The notes: a model not told the origin generated them from the letters alone. DNA of 64,000 nt from Halomonas sp. YLGW01 (GCF_014840935.1 NZ_CP062005.1:1240001-1304000), one strand, 5' to 3'; positions 45,619 through 57,202 are shown, numbered from the stretch's first letter. Made by a program: numbers and translations.

Positions 45619-45634
45619 TTGGCACGCCCCTTGC
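45619..45634 (+). promoter_or_regulatory. Sigma-54 (RpoN) promoter of the urt operon
   Basis: TTGGCACGCCCCTTGC gives the -24 GG at 45621-45622 and the -12 GC at 45633-45634, separated by exactly 10 bases, matching TGGCAC-N5-TTGC. Transcription should start near 45646, leaving a leader of about 85 bases before urtA. Confidence 0.93.
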
Positions 45635-45729
45635 GATGTGGAGTTGGCCGGCCGTCTAACGGCCGGCCTCGTCGCTGGATATTGCCGAATAACAAGTTTC
45701 AAGAACAAGACACAAGCAAGGAGATCCAT

Positions 45730-47028
45730 GTGAACACCTCGACCCCTTCCTCTCGCTGGCTGGCCGCGGCCCTTCTCTCTCTGGGCGTGGCCCTGCCGGC
45801 CCAGGCTCAGGAAGACCCTATTAAGGTCGGCATCCTGCATTCGCTGTCCGGGACCATGGCGATCAGTGAATCCACTCTCAAGGACACCATGCTGATGCTG
45901 ATCGAGCAGCAGAACGCCGCGGGCGGTCTGCTGGGGCGTCAGCTCGAGCCGGTGGTAGTGGACCCGGCCTCCAACTGGCCGTTGTTCGCCGAGAAGGCGC
46001 GTGAGCTCTTGGCGCAGGAAAAGGTCGACGTGATCTTCGGCAACTGGACCTCGGTATCGCGCAAGTCGGTGCTGCCGGTCGTCGAAGAACTCAATGGCTT
46101 GTTGTTCTATCCGGTGCAGTACGAGGGCGAGGAGTCATCCGAGAATGTCTTCTATACCGGTGCAGCGCCCAACCAGCAGGCCATTCCCGCCGTCAATTAC
46201 CTGATGAACGACGTCGGCGTGGAGCGCTGGGTGCTGGCCGGCACCGACTATGTCTATCCGCGTACCACCAACAAGATCCTCGAGGCCTATCTGAAGGGCC
46301 ACGGCGTCGCCGACGAGGACATCATGATCAACTACACGCCGTTCGGGCATTCCGACTGGCAGAACATCGTCTCCGACATCAAGCGCTTCGGCAGCGAAGG
46401 CAAGAAGACGGCGGTGGTCTCGACCATCAACGGCGATGCCAACGTGCCCTTCTATCGTGAGCTCGGCAACCAGGGCATCGATGCCGCCGACATTCCGGTG
46501 GTGGCCTTCTCGGTGGGCGAACAGGAGCTGTCGGGCATCGATACCGCGCCGCTGGTGGGCCACCTGGCGGCCTGGAACTACTTCATGAGCGTCGACAACG
46601 ACGCCAACTACGACTTCATCGATGCCTGGATCGACTACACCGGCGACGAGATGGCTGTCACCAACGATCCCATGGAGGCCCACTATATCGGCTTCAACAT
46701 GTGGCTCGAGGCGGTGCGCAAGGCCGGCACGGCCGATGTCGACGCGGTCAAGGACGCCATCATCGGCGTGACCGTGCCCAACCTGACCGGCGGCTATGCG
46801 GCGATGATGCCCAACCATCACATCACCAAGCCGGTGCTGATCGGCGAGATTCAGGACAATGGTCAGTTCTCGGTGGTCTGGGAGACTCCGTCCACGGTTG
46901 CGGGGGACGCCTGGTCGGATTACCTCGATGGCTCGCGTGACCTGATCAGTGACTGGCGCAAGCCCATGGCATGCGGCAACTACAACGTGGTCGAGGGCAG
47001 CTGTGGCGGTGGCGTCGAGGCCGAGTAA
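45730..47028 (+). CDS. urtA: Urea ABC transporter substrate-binding protein
   Basis: 432 residues from GTG 45730, with AAGGAG 6 bases upstream; an ATG two bases earlier is out of frame and followed by TGA. Signal peptide to ...ALPAQAQ. The mature protein begins EDPIKVGILHSLSGTMAISE and contains FGNWTSVSRKSVLPVVEE and LLFYPVQYEGEESS, which define UrtA among branched-chain-type binding proteins. It is transcribed from the sigma-54 promoter upstream, so nitrogen-regulated urea scavenging is expected. Confidence 0.97.
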   Translation: MNTSTPSSRWLAAALLSLGVALPAQAQEDPIKVGILHSLSGTMAISESTLKDTMLMLIEQQNAAGGLLGRQLEPVVVDPASNWPLFAEKARELLAQEKVDVIFGNWTSVSRKSVLPVVEELNGLLFYPVQYEGEESSENVFYTGAAPNQQAIPAVNYLMNDVGVERWVLAGTDYVYPRTTNKILEAYLKGHGVADEDIMINYTPFGHSDWQNIVSDIKRFGSEGKKTAVVSTINGDANVPFYRELGNQGIDAADIPVVAFSVGEQELSGIDTAPLVGHLAAWNYFMSVDNDANYDFIDAWIDYTGDEMAVTNDPMEAHYIGFNMWLEAVRKAGTADVDAVKDAIIGVTVPNLTGGYAAMMPNHHITKPVLIGEIQDNGQFSVVWETPSTVAGDAWSDYLDGSRDLISDWRKPMACGNYNVVEGSCGGGVEAE

Positions 47029-47141
47029 CTCTGGCCTTTGTGCATCATTGCTCAACACGGAGCAGCGGGGCGGCCCTGGTCGTCCCGCTGGCCTGACGAG
47101 TCACCTGTCTGGCTCTCATCGCTTTTCCAAAGGACAATCCC

Positions 47142-48734
47142 ATGAGGATCACCCGATGCCTCACGCTGTGGCTGCTGTTGCTGACGATGGTCGGCGCCGC
47201 CCAGGCCCAGCAGGATGACCCCGGTCGGCCGCTGCTCGAGGCGTTGGCCGGTGCCTCCTATGCCGCCAAGGGCGAGGCCATCGAGGCCATCGTCGCCAGC
47301 GGCGATGCCCGCAGCCGTGCCTGGCTGGAAGCCCTGAACGACGGCAAGCTACAACAGAACAAGAAGACCGGCCAGTTCGTGGTGGTCCTGGCCAATCGTG
47401 GCCGGGCCTGGCCGGTGGAAGACGCCTTGAGCGGGGAGCCGCTCGGCGAGATGTCCCGGCGCGAGCTGGATCGCATCGGCATCAACAATGCCCTGCGCGG
47501 CCAGCTGCGTAGCACCCTGGCGGTCCTCGACCTGTATGTCGAGGACCCGGAGGCGCGCCTTGGCGCGGCCAACGATCTGCTCGGCCAGGTCGAGGCGGCC
47601 ATGGTCGAGCCCCTCCAGACGGTGCTGGAAGTGGAGCCGAACGAGGCGGTGCGCAAAAGGCTCGCCGAGGCATTGGCCATCCATCGGCTCGAGCGGGGCG
47701 ATGCCGCGGCCATCGAGCGCCTGAGCGGCAGCCTGCACCCCGAGGCCCGAGCGGCGCTCAACGGGGCCGCGGCGGGCGAGGACGCCGCGCTCGCCGCCAG
47801 TGCCAAGGCGGCCCTGGCTAACATCGAGCAGACTCTCAAGATCAATCGCGGCGTCGAGACGTTGTATTTCGGCCTGAGCCTCGGTTCGGTGCTGGTGCTG
47901 GCGGCGATCGGCCTGGCCATTACCTTCGGCGTGATGGGCGTGATCAACATGGCGCACGGTGAGCTGATCATGCTCGGCGCCTACACCTCCTGGGGTATGC
48001 AGCAACTGCTGCCGGGACAGCCGGGCCTGGCGGTGATCCTGTCGATTCCGGCGGGCTTCCTGGTCGCCGGCCTGGCGGGGGTGGCCATCGAGCGCGGCGT
48101 GATCCAGTTCCTCAAGGGCCGGCCGCTGGAGACCCTGCTCGCCACCTTCGGCGTCAGCCTGATCCTGCAGCAGCTGGTACGTACCCTGGTGTCGCCCCTC
48201 AACCGCACCGTGATCACCCCGGAATGGATGAGCGGCTCGCTGGTGATCAACGACGCCCTGTCGCTGACCCTGAACCGTCTCTATGTGCTCGGCTTCGCGC
48301 TGCTGGTATTCGCCGGACTAATGCTGGTGATGCGCCGCACGAGGCTCGGTCTCGAGGTGCGGGCCGTGACCCAGAACCGCGGCATGGCCCGCGCCATGGG
48401 CATCCGCGCGACCCGGGTCGATATTCTCACCTTCGGCCTCGGTGCCGGGGTGGCCGGACTCGCCGGCGTCGCCCTGGCGCAGCTGACCAACGTCGGCCCC
48501 AATCTGGGCCAGAGCTACATCATCGATTCGTTCATGGTGGTGGTGTTCGGTGGCGTCGGCAACCTGTGGGGCACGCTGGTGGCCGGCATGTCGCTCGGGG
48601 TGATCAACCAGGTGCTGGAGCCCTGGGCCGGGGCGGTGCTCGCCAAGATCATCGTGCTGGTGTTCATCATTCTGTTCATCCAGAAACGGCCCCGCGGACT
48701 CTTTCCGCAGAAGGGCCGGGCGGCGGAGGGCTGA
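47142..48734 (+). CDS. urtB: Urea ABC transporter permease UrtB
   Basis: 530 residues. Signal-like N-terminus, then a ~230-residue periplasmic helical extension that is normal for UrtB, then about eight helices (about 245-520) with LAITFGVMGVINMAHGELIMLGAY and FMVVVFGGVGNLWGTLVAG, the LivH-type permease core. It pairs with UrtC. A 113-base gap after urtA contains a small hairpin near 47065-47090 that may adjust the UrtA:permease ratio. Confidence 0.95.
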   Translation: MRITRCLTLWLLLLTMVGAAQAQQDDPGRPLLEALAGASYAAKGEAIEAIVASGDARSRAWLEALNDGKLQQNKKTGQFVVVLANRGRAWPVEDALSGEPLGEMSRRELDRIGINNALRGQLRSTLAVLDLYVEDPEARLGAANDLLGQVEAAMVEPLQTVLEVEPNEAVRKRLAEALAIHRLERGDAAAIERLSGSLHPEARAALNGAAAGEDAALAASAKAALANIEQTLKINRGVETLYFGLSLGSVLVLAAIGLAITFGVMGVINMAHGELIMLGAYTSWGMQQLLPGQPGLAVILSIPAGFLVAGLAGVAIERGVIQFLKGRPLETLLATFGVSLILQQLVRTLVSPLNRTVITPEWMSGSLVINDALSLTLNRLYVLGFALLVFAGLMLVMRRTRLGLEVRAVTQNRGMARAMGIRATRVDILTFGLGAGVAGLAGVALAQLTNVGPNLGQSYIIDSFMVVVFGGVGNLWGTLVAGMSLGVINQVLEPWAGAVLAKIIVLVFIILFIQKRPRGLFPQKGRAAEG

Positions 48735-48737
48735 ACC

Positions 48738-49883
48738 ATGGCGCATGCGAATTCTTCATCCTCCGGCCCCTGGCTGACGCGTCCCTTCACCGAGCGAGCG
48801 ACGCGGCTGTTCCTCGCCGTTCTCGTCTTCTCGCTGGTGGTGGTCACGGTCCTGCACCTGGCCCTGCCCGAAGGGCATCCGCTGCATGTCTCGAGCTATA
48901 CCGTGACCCTGCTCGGCAAGTACCTGTGCTACGCGCTGTTGGCCGTGGCGGTGGACCTGGTGTGGGGCTATCTGGGCATCCTGAGCCTCGGCCATGGCGC
49001 CTTCTTCGCCCTCGGGGGCTACGCCATGGGCATGTACCTGATGCGCCAGATCGGCGATCGCGGCGTCTATGGCGACCCGCTGCTGCCGGACTTCATGGTC
49101 TTCCTCAACTGGGACAGCCTGCCCTGGTTCTGGCAAGGCTTCGACATGGCATGGTTCGCCTTCCTGATGGTGCTGCTGGCGCCGGGCCTGCTGGCGCTGG
49201 TGTTCGGTTTCCTGGCCTTTCGTTCCCGGGTCACCGGAGTCTATCTGTCGATCATCACCCAGGCGCTGACCTTCGCCCTGATGCTGGCTTTCTTCCGCAA
49301 CGAGATGGGCTTCGGCGGCAACAATGGTCTGACGGATTTCCGTGAGCTACTGGGCTTCGATCTGAGAAGCGACGCCACGCGGTTGGGGCTCTTCCTGGCC
49401 TCCGGGGTGGCGCTGGCGCTGGGGTATCTGGTGTGTCGCGGCATCGTCGGCAGCAAGCTCGGAAGGGTCTGCGTGGCCGCCCGAGACGCCGAGGCCCGGG
49501 TGCGCTTTCTCGGCTATCGGGTCGAGCGGGTGCAGCTGTGCGTGTTCGTGGTCTCGGCGATGCTCGCCGGGGTCGCCGGTGCGCTCTACGTTCCCCAGGT
49601 GGGCATCATCAACCCCAGCGAGTTCTCGCCACTTTTCTCGATCGAGATCGTGGTCTGGGTGGCACTGGGCGGTCGCGGCACCCTCTACGGCGCGGTGATC
49701 GGGGCGCTGCTGGTGAACTACGCCAAGACCGTCTTCACCGGCGTGATGCCGGATGCCTGGCTGTTCGCCCTCGGCGGGCTCTTCGTGGTGGTCACGGTGA
49801 TGCTGCCCAAGGGCATCGCGGGGCTGATGGCCCGTCGCGTCAAGATGGATGATGCGACCCCACTCAAGGAGGCAACCCCATGA
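48738..49883 (+). CDS. urtC: Urea ABC transporter permease UrtC
   Basis: 381 residues, three bases after urtB. LivM-type permease with about ten helices: VDLVWGYLGILSLGHGAFFALGGYAMGMYLMR near the N-terminus and EIVVWVALGGRGTLYGAVIGALLVNYAKT near the C-terminus. It overlaps urtD by ATGA. Confidence 0.95.
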   Translation: MAHANSSSSGPWLTRPFTERATRLFLAVLVFSLVVVTVLHLALPEGHPLHVSSYTVTLLGKYLCYALLAVAVDLVWGYLGILSLGHGAFFALGGYAMGMYLMRQIGDRGVYGDPLLPDFMVFLNWDSLPWFWQGFDMAWFAFLMVLLAPGLLALVFGFLAFRSRVTGVYLSIITQALTFALMLAFFRNEMGFGGNNGLTDFRELLGFDLRSDATRLGLFLASGVALALGYLVCRGIVGSKLGRVCVAARDAEARVRFLGYRVERVQLCVFVVSAMLAGVAGALYVPQVGIINPSEFSPLFSIEIVVWVALGGRGTLYGAVIGALLVNYAKTVFTGVMPDAWLFALGGLFVVVTVMLPKGIAGLMARRVKMDDATPLKEATP

Positions 49884-50707
49884 GCCTGTTCGATGCCCTG
49901 GCCGATCGTGATCGGGTCTTCGACTTCTTGGTGCCGGCGCCATCGCCGGTGGACGTGCGACACGGCCCGATTCTCTACCTGGACGACGTCAATGTCAGTT
50001 TCGATGGCTTCAAGGCCATCAATCATCTCAACCTGACCATCGATGACGGCGAGCTGCGCTGCATCATCGGCCCCAATGGCGCCGGCAAGACCACCATGAT
50101 GGACATCATCACCGGCAAGACGCGGCCCGACAGCGGCCAGGTCTGGTTCGGCAGCCGGCACGACCTGCTGACCAAGAACGAACCCGAGATCGCCTCGCTG
50201 GGGATCGGCCGCAAGTTCCAGAAGCCGACGGTCTTCGAGGCGCTCAGCGTCTTCGACAACCTGGAGCTCGCCATGGCGACCGACAAGCGGGTGCTGCCGA
50301 CCCTGACCGCCCGGCTCGGCGGTGAGCAGCGCGACCGCATCGATCAGGTGCTAAAGACCATTGGCCTGGAGGCGCTGCGTCACCGTCAGGCGGGCATTCT
50401 CTCCCATGGCCAGAAACAGTGGCTGGAGATTGGCATGTTGCTGATGCAGCGCCCGCGACTGCTGCTGGTCGACGAACCGGTGGCCGGCATGACCGAGCAG
50501 GAGATGGAGCGTACCGCCGAGCTGCTCACCGGCTTGGCCGGCCAGCAGTCGGTGGTGGTGGTGGAGCACGACATGGGCTTCGTACGCTCGATCGCCCGCC
50601 AGGTCACGGTGCTTCATCAAGGCAGCGTGCTGGCCGAGGGCAGCATGGACCAGGTCTCGAATGACCCGAAGGTCATCGAGGTCTATCTGGGCGCGGAGGA
50701 GGCCTGA
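49880..50707 (+). CDS. urtD: Urea ABC transporter ATP-binding protein UrtD
   Basis: 275 residues. LivG-type ATPase with Walker A GPNGAGKTT, signature region LSHGQKQWLEIGMLLMQ and Walker B LLLVDEPVAGMT. A ~25-residue N-terminal lead precedes the ABC core. It overlaps urtC and urtE. Confidence 0.95.
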   Translation: MSLFDALADRDRVFDFLVPAPSPVDVRHGPILYLDDVNVSFDGFKAINHLNLTIDDGELRCIIGPNGAGKTTMMDIITGKTRPDSGQVWFGSRHDLLTKNEPEIASLGIGRKFQKPTVFEALSVFDNLELAMATDKRVLPTLTARLGGEQRDRIDQVLKTIGLEALRHRQAGILSHGQKQWLEIGMLLMQRPRLLLVDEPVAGMTEQEMERTAELLTGLAGQQSVVVVEHDMGFVRSIARQVTVLHQGSVLAEGSMDQVSNDPKVIEVYLGAEEA

Positions 50708-51405
50708 TGCTCACGATCGACAAGCTCAACCAGTTCTACGGCGAGAGCCATACCCTGTGGGATCTCGACCTCGAGGTGCCGCAAGGCGAGTGCACTTGCG
50801 TGATGGGTCGCAACGGTGTGGGCAAGACCACGCTGCTGAAGTGCGTGATGGGCGAGGTGCCGATCAAGAGCGGCAGCCTGCGCTTTGCCGGCGAGGTGGA
50901 GCTGACCAGGAAGCGCCTCGAGGACCGCTCCAGGCTCGGCATCGGCTATGTGCCCCAGGGTCGCCAGATCTTCCCGCTGCTCAGCGTCGAGGAGAACCTG
51001 CGCACCGGGCTCGCCGCCCGCCGGGACGGCAGCCGCCGCATCCCCGAGCGGGTCTTCGAGCTGTTTCCGGTGCTCGATGAGATGCGCCATCGCCGCGGCG
51101 GCGACCTGTCCGGTGGCCAGCAGCAGCAGCTGGCGATCGGCCGAGCCCTGGTCATCGAGCCGCGGCTTTTGATCCTCGATGAGCCGGGGGAGGGCATTCA
51201 GCCCAATATCGTCGCCCAGATTGGCGAGGTGATTCGCCGGCTGATCCGCGAGGATGGACTGACCGTGCTGCTGGTCGAGCAGAAGCTGCCCTTCGCCCGC
51301 AAGTATGCCGATCGCTTCACGATCCTCGACCGCGGCCGGCCGGTGGCCAGCGGCGGAATCGACGAGCTCTCCGATGACCTGATCAAGCGACACCTGACCG
51401 TATGA
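50707..51405 (+). CDS. urtE: Urea ABC transporter ATP-binding protein UrtE
   Basis: 232 residues. LivF-type ATPase: Walker A GRNGVGKTT, signature LSGGQQQQLAIGRAL and Walker B LLILDEPGEGIQPN. MLTIDKLNQFYGESHTLWDL is the UrtE opening. It starts one base inside the urtD stop and ends in an ATGA overlap with ureD, coupling transport to urease assembly. Confidence 0.96.
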   Translation: MLTIDKLNQFYGESHTLWDLDLEVPQGECTCVMGRNGVGKTTLLKCVMGEVPIKSGSLRFAGEVELTRKRLEDRSRLGIGYVPQGRQIFPLLSVEENLRTGLAARRDGSRRIPERVFELFPVLDEMRHRRGGDLSGGQQQQLAIGRALVIEPRLLILDEPGEGIQPNIVAQIGEVIRRLIREDGLTVLLVEQKLPFARKYADRFTILDRGRPVASGGIDELSDDLIKRHLTV

Positions 51406-52325
51406 CCGTCTTCAAGCCCCTCGACCCCGAGCAGGCATCGCCCGTCGCCAGCGGGCATCGCTTCGACGGCGAGCGCCACTGGGCAGCCGCCATCGACCTC
51501 GGTTTTACTCGCCGCGAGGAACCCGGCGGCGGCGTGACTCGCCTGACCCGGGCCCGTCACCAGGGCCCGCTGCGGGTGCAGCGCCCCTTCTACCCGGAGC
51601 CCCGGGAGGCCGGGGGGGAGGCGGGTAGCTGCCACGTCTACCTGCTGCATCCGCCTGGTGGGCTGGTCAGCGGCGATGCCCTCTCCATCAATGCCGAGGT
51701 GGGAGCGGGCGCTCGGGCCCTGATCACCACCCCGGCCGCCAACAAGCTCTACCGGGCCGACAGCCACGGGGTGGCCTGGGCCCAGCACACAAGGCTTTCG
51801 GTGGATACCGGTGGCGAACTCGAGTGGCTGCCTCAGGAGACCATCGCCTTCGATGGCTCCCGTGGGGTGCAGAGCACCGAAATTGCGCTTGAAAAGGAGG
51901 CGCGCTGCCTGGGCTGGGAGGTGCTGGCGCTCGGTCGCCCGGCTGGCGCGCTGCCGTTCGTCTCCGGGCATCTCGAGCAGCGCTTTTCACTGATGCAGGC
52001 CGGTCGCCCCCTGTGGCATGAGCGTCAGCTGCTCGACCCTACCCATCCCCGCTTCGCGGGGCGCTGGGGGCAGGGCGGTGCCCGGGTGCAGGCGACCCTG
52101 TGGGCGGTCGGGCTCGAAGACGAGGCCTCCGCCGTGGCCCTGCTGCGCGAGGCGCTGCCGGCCTCGCCCCGCTGGGCGGCGACGGTGCGCCAAGGGGTGC
52201 TGCTGCTGCGCTATCTCGGGGAGGAGCGGGACGAGGCCTGGCACCTGTGCCAGGCGGCCTGGGCGCAGCTGCGGCCGCGGCTGTTGGGACGCGAGGCCTG
52301 CGTGCCGCGCATCTGGCTGACCTGA
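51402..52325 (+). CDS. ureD: Urease accessory protein UreD
   Basis: 307 residues. Scaffold of the UreDFG nickel-insertion complex. HVYLLHPPGGLVSGDALSINAEV and LITTPAANKLYRAD are UreD hallmarks. The ATG overlaps urtE, and ureA follows after a 116-base gap. A repeated CCGGAAGG near the stop has no clear role. Confidence 0.94.
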   Translation: MTVFKPLDPEQASPVASGHRFDGERHWAAAIDLGFTRREEPGGGVTRLTRARHQGPLRVQRPFYPEPREAGGEAGSCHVYLLHPPGGLVSGDALSINAEVGAGARALITTPAANKLYRADSHGVAWAQHTRLSVDTGGELEWLPQETIAFDGSRGVQSTEIALEKEARCLGWEVLALGRPAGALPFVSGHLEQRFSLMQAGRPLWHERQLLDPTHPRFAGRWGQGGARVQATLWAVGLEDEASAVALLREALPASPRWAATVRQGVLLLRYLGEERDEAWHLCQAAWAQLRPRLLGREACVPRIWLT

Positions 52326-52441
52326 CGGGAGCCGGAAGGCCGGAAGGCTGCGGCCCATGCCTCGGCCAGCTGGCGCCCGGCAGTGATGGCAAACGACAAG
52401 AGGCCGGCATTGCGGCCCATGAATGACAAGGAGACGCCAAG

Positions 52442-52744
52442 GTGGAACTGACCCCGAGAGACAAGGACAAGCTGTTGCTGTTCACCGCGGCGCTGCTCGC
52501 CGAGCGCCGCCGGGCCCGCGGGCTCAAGCTCAACTATCCCGAGGCGGTGGCGCTGATCAGTGCCGAGATCATGGAGGGCGCGCGGGACGGGCGCAGCGTG
52601 GCCGAGATGATGAGTGCGGGGCGCGAGATCCTGACCCGCGAGGATGTCATGGAAGGGGTGGCCGAGATGGTCGACGAGGTCCAGGTCGAGGCGACCTTTC
52701 CGGATGGGACCAAGCTGGTCACCGTTCACCACCCCATCGTCTAA
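52442..52744 (+). CDS. ureA: Urease subunit gamma
   Basis: 100 residues from a GTG start (52442), with AAGGAG 8 bases upstream. [23 protein letters not shown] and [21 protein letters not shown] are the UreA signature. It is part of the (UreABC)3 urea amidohydrolase. A 176-base gap to ureB is unusually long for a urease operon and contains a dyad at 52796-52809. Confidence 0.97.
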   Translation: MELTPRDKDKLLLFTAALLAERRRARGLKLNYPEAVALISAEIMEGARDGRSVAEMMSAGREILTREDVMEGVAEMVDEVQVEATFPDGTKLVTVHHPIV

Positions 52745-52795
52745 AACTGGCTGCACTCGACCAGGCTGTGTTGGTTTCACAACGAAAAATGCTCA

Positions 52796-52809
52796 TTTAC
52801 TAAAGTAAA
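52796..52809. promoter_or_regulatory. Dyad in the ureA-ureB gap
   Basis: TTTACT-AA-AGTAAA, a perfect 6-bp-arm inverted repeat in an AT-richer patch 112 bases before ureB. It could be an internal promoter/operator or an mRNA processing feature. Confidence 0.4.
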
Positions 52810-52920
52810 CTCGGGCGCGAGTCCGATCCGCTTTTTCGCCGCTCGCCGCCTTGCCTGGCCATCGTTCGCGCAGTTTTGCGTCATAGGGACAACAGTTAAT
52901 GATGAAGAGGGAGCGTTGAG

Positions 52921-53324
52921 ATGATTCCCGGCGAGTATCAATTGAAGGATGGCGAGATCGCACTGTGCGAGGGGCTCACGCGGATCACCGTGACCGTCGC
53001 CAACACCGGTGACCGGCCGATCCAGGTCGGCTCCCACTATCACTTCTTCGAGGCCAATCCGGCGCTTGATTTCGACCGCGGGCCGACTCGGGGCCATCGC
53101 CTGGACGTGGCCGCCGGCACGGCGATCCGCTTCGAGCCCGGTCAGAAACGTGAGGTGACGCTGATTCCCTTCACCGGTCGCCGCACCGTCTATGGCTTTC
53201 GCGGCGAGGTGATGGGATCGCTCTCTATGACGCCCGGTGCTGCACGCCAGTCTAGCTCTCCATCCAGCGCGCCCGACGCCGCGGGGCCTTCGGCAGTCGA
53301 TGATACGGATCAGGGAGGTGAGTC

Positions 53325-53328
<4 letters not shown>
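52921..53328 (+). CDS. ureB: Urease subunit beta with C-terminal extension
   Basis: 135 residues against the usual ~100-105. The core (1-100), with [39 protein letters not shown] and [14 protein letters not shown], is standard UreB. The last ~33 residues are Ser/Pro/Asp-rich ([15 protein letters not shown]) and probably disordered. AGGGAGC precedes the ATG, and the stop overlaps ureC by ATGA. Confidence 0.95.
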
Positions 53329-55028
<1,700 letters not shown>

Positions 55029-55083
55029 GCAGTGGGCGATAACCACACGTCAAGCGGCGCCGGTGGCAGGTCGAAGTGAGGGT

Positions 55084-55105
55084 CTTTTGCCATGGAAGGC
55101 AAAAG
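55084..55105 (+). other. Hairpin between ureC and ureE
   Basis: Perfect 8-bp arms CTTTTGCC/GGCAAAAG with an ATGGAA loop, 56 bases past ureC. There is no T-tract. It may protect the structural-gene mRNA or partially attenuate accessory-gene expression. Confidence 0.45.
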
Positions 55106-55179
55106 TAGCGTACAGGGAGGTATTTACAGCGCCCTCGCGAGACTGCCACAGGATCAGCCGCGGACAATTTCTAGAGACG

Positions 55180-55770
55180 ATGCCAATGCTGAAATTGATC
55201 GAACGCCTGGGACCCATCGAGGCGAGCAGGGCCTGCGACACCCTGACGCTGCCCTTCGAGCTACGTATGCGCGGGCGCCTCAAGGCGCAGACCGATGGCG
55301 GCCAGGAGGTAGGCCTGTTTCTCGACCGCGGCCCGGTGTTACGCGAGGGAGAAGGCCTTGAGGCCGACAGCGGCGAGATCGTGCTTATCCGGGCCGCCGC
55401 CGAACCGGTGGTCACGGCACGGATCGATGCCGGCCTGGCCCTGGCGAGACTCTGCTATCACCTGGGCAATCGCCATGTGGCGCTGGCCATCGGCGCCGAC
55501 GAGGCGGGTGGCTGGGTGCGCTTCCCGCCGGACCATGTCCTCGAGGAGCTGGCCGAGCGGCTGGGCGCTCGCCTGACGCATCACGACGCCCCCTTCGACC
55601 CCGAGCCCGGCGCCTATGCTCAGGCGGGCCATGCACATGGGCACTCGAATGGCCACTCACATGCTCACTCGCATGGCCACGGCCATTCCCATGATCATTC
55701 TCACAACCATTCCCATGGCAGTGAAGACGGCCATTGCCACGCGGCGGATCAGCATGACCATGTCCACTGA
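55180..55770 (+). CDS. ureE: Urease accessory protein UreE, nickel metallochaperone
   Basis: 196 residues from ATG 55180 (ATG 55186 is an alternative). The N-terminal domain handles interactions and the second domain has the conserved CYHLGNRHVALAI region with the Ni-binding histidine. The C-terminal ~45 residues are very His-rich (alternating GHSHAHSHGHGHSHDH), a high-capacity nickel store as in Klebsiella UreE. It overlaps ureF by 17 bases. Confidence 0.94.
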   Translation: MPMLKLIERLGPIEASRACDTLTLPFELRMRGRLKAQTDGGQEVGLFLDRGPVLREGEGLEADSGEIVLIRAAAEPVVTARIDAGLALARLCYHLGNRHVALAIGADEAGGWVRFPPDHVLEELAERLGARLTHHDAPFDPEPGAYAQAGHAHGHSNGHSHAHSHGHGHSHDHSHNHSHGSEDGHCHAADQHDHVH

Positions 55771-56473
55771 TCCGCAGGCACCTGCCGCGGCCGTCGCGGG
55801 CCAGGGGGGGGACCTGGCCCTGCTGGGGCTTTTGCAGCTGGTCAGCCCGGCGCTGCCGATCGGCGCCTTCGCCTGGTCCCAGGGGCTGGAAAGCGCCTTC
55901 GAGCTCGACTGGGTGCGGGACGAGGAGAGCCTTCATGCCTGGCTCTCCGGCGTGCTGGAAGACGGGCTGTCACGCTGCGAACTGCCGGTGCTGGCTCGCC
56001 AGCATGCGGCCTTCCTGGCACAGGATGGCGAGGCGGTGGCGGGCTGGGATGCCTGGCTGGCGGCCAGCCGCGAAACCCGCGAGCTCGCCGAGGAGGATCG
56101 GCGGCTGGGCGCGGCCCTGAGGCGGTTGCTCGATAGCCTCGAGCTGCTGCCGGCCTCGTCCGTCCTGCCGGCCAGCGCCGGCTATGTGACCCTCTTCGCC
56201 TGGCTGGCCCAGGCACGAGGCGTGAGCCCCCGCCAGGCGCTGCTGGGTTTCGCCTGGGCCTGGCTCGAGAACCAGCTGGCGGTCGCCTGCAAGGCCCTGC
56301 CCCTCGGCCATACCGCCGCCCAGCGCCTCGTCGAGCGGCTGCGGCCCGAGCTGGTGGTGGCCGTGGATCGGGCGCTTGCTTTCACTGATGACGAGCTCGG
56401 CCCGCTGCTGCCGGGGCTGGCGCTCGCCAGCGCCCAGCACGAAACCCAATACTCACGATTGTTCAGAAGCTGA
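55754..56473 (+). CDS. ureF: Urease accessory protein UreF
   Basis: 239 residues from ATG 55754, inside the end of ureE; ATG 55760 is an alternative. [26 protein letters not shown] and QYSRLFRS at the extreme C-terminus are UreF signatures. It bridges UreD and UreG and gates GTP hydrolysis during urease activation. Confidence 0.94.
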   Translation: MTMSTDPQAPAAAVAGQGGDLALLGLLQLVSPALPIGAFAWSQGLESAFELDWVRDEESLHAWLSGVLEDGLSRCELPVLARQHAAFLAQDGEAVAGWDAWLAASRETRELAEEDRRLGAALRRLLDSLELLPASSVLPASAGYVTLFAWLAQARGVSPRQALLGFAWAWLENQLAVACKALPLGHTAAQRLVERLRPELVVAVDRALAFTDDELGPLLPGLALASAQHETQYSRLFRS

Positions 56474-56489
56474 AGGAAAGGAGCACCTC

Positions 56490-57155
56490 ATGAAGCATTG
56501 TTTGCGTGTCGGAGTCGGTGGTCCGGTCGGCTCCGGCAAGACCGCGCTCTTGAAGCAGTTGTGTCGTGCCCTGCGGGATCACTACGACATCGCCGTGGTC
56601 ACCAACGATATCTACACCCGCGAGGACGCCGACTTCCTGCTGCGTCACGAGGCACTGCCTGCCGATCGCATCCTTGGCGTCGAGACCGGGGGCTGCCCGC
56701 ATACCGCGATCCGCGAAGATGCCTCGATGAATCTCGCCGCCATCGACGATCTGCAGGCGCGCCACGAGGGCCTAGAGCTGGTGCTGGTGGAGTCCGGCGG
56801 CGACAACCTGTCGGCGACCTTCAGTCCGGAGCTCTCGGATCTGACCCTCTACGTGATCGACGTCTCCGCCGGGGACAAGATTCCCCGCAAGGGCGGGCCG
56901 GGCATCACCAAGTCCGATCTGTTGATCATCAACAAGATCGATATCGCCGATCAGGTGCATGCCTCCCTCGAAGTGATGGAGCGGGACTCGAAGATGATGC
57001 GCGGCGAGCGTCCCTTCGTGTTCGCCAATCTCTATGACGGCGTGGGCGTCGAGGAAATCATCCGCTTCATCCTCGATCGCGGCATGTTGCCGGAGCGTCG
57101 CCCCGGTACCGAAAAGCCCGTCGCCGACGCGCCGGCAGCGCGCCCGGCGCTCTGA
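56490..57155 (+). CDS. ureG: Urease accessory GTPase UreG
   Basis: 221 residues from ATG 56490, with AAAGGAG 6 bases upstream. SIMIBI GTPase with P-loop GPVGSGKT (11-18), the metal-binding Cys-Pro-His motif in [32 protein letters not shown] and the NKID specificity motif. It couples GTP hydrolysis to nickel delivery. The last ~15 residues form an Ala/Pro-rich tail. Confidence 0.97.
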   Translation: MKHCLRVGVGGPVGSGKTALLKQLCRALRDHYDIAVVTNDIYTREDADFLLRHEALPADRILGVETGGCPHTAIREDASMNLAAIDDLQARHEGLELVLVESGGDNLSATFSPELSDLTLYVIDVSAGDKIPRKGGPGITKSDLLIINKIDIADQVHASLEVMERDSKMMRGERPFVFANLYDGVGVEEIIRFILDRGMLPERRPGTEKPVADAPAARPAL

Positions 57156-57202
57156 TCCCGACCGGTTCAATACCCCTTACCAGATAACGAAAGGACGTCA
57201 TC

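Noticed and set aside
55616-55753. Extended N-terminus for ureF within the ureE His-rich region
   Set aside because: The extra residues are a frame-shifted reading of the His codon repeats; UreF similarity begins after ATG 55754.
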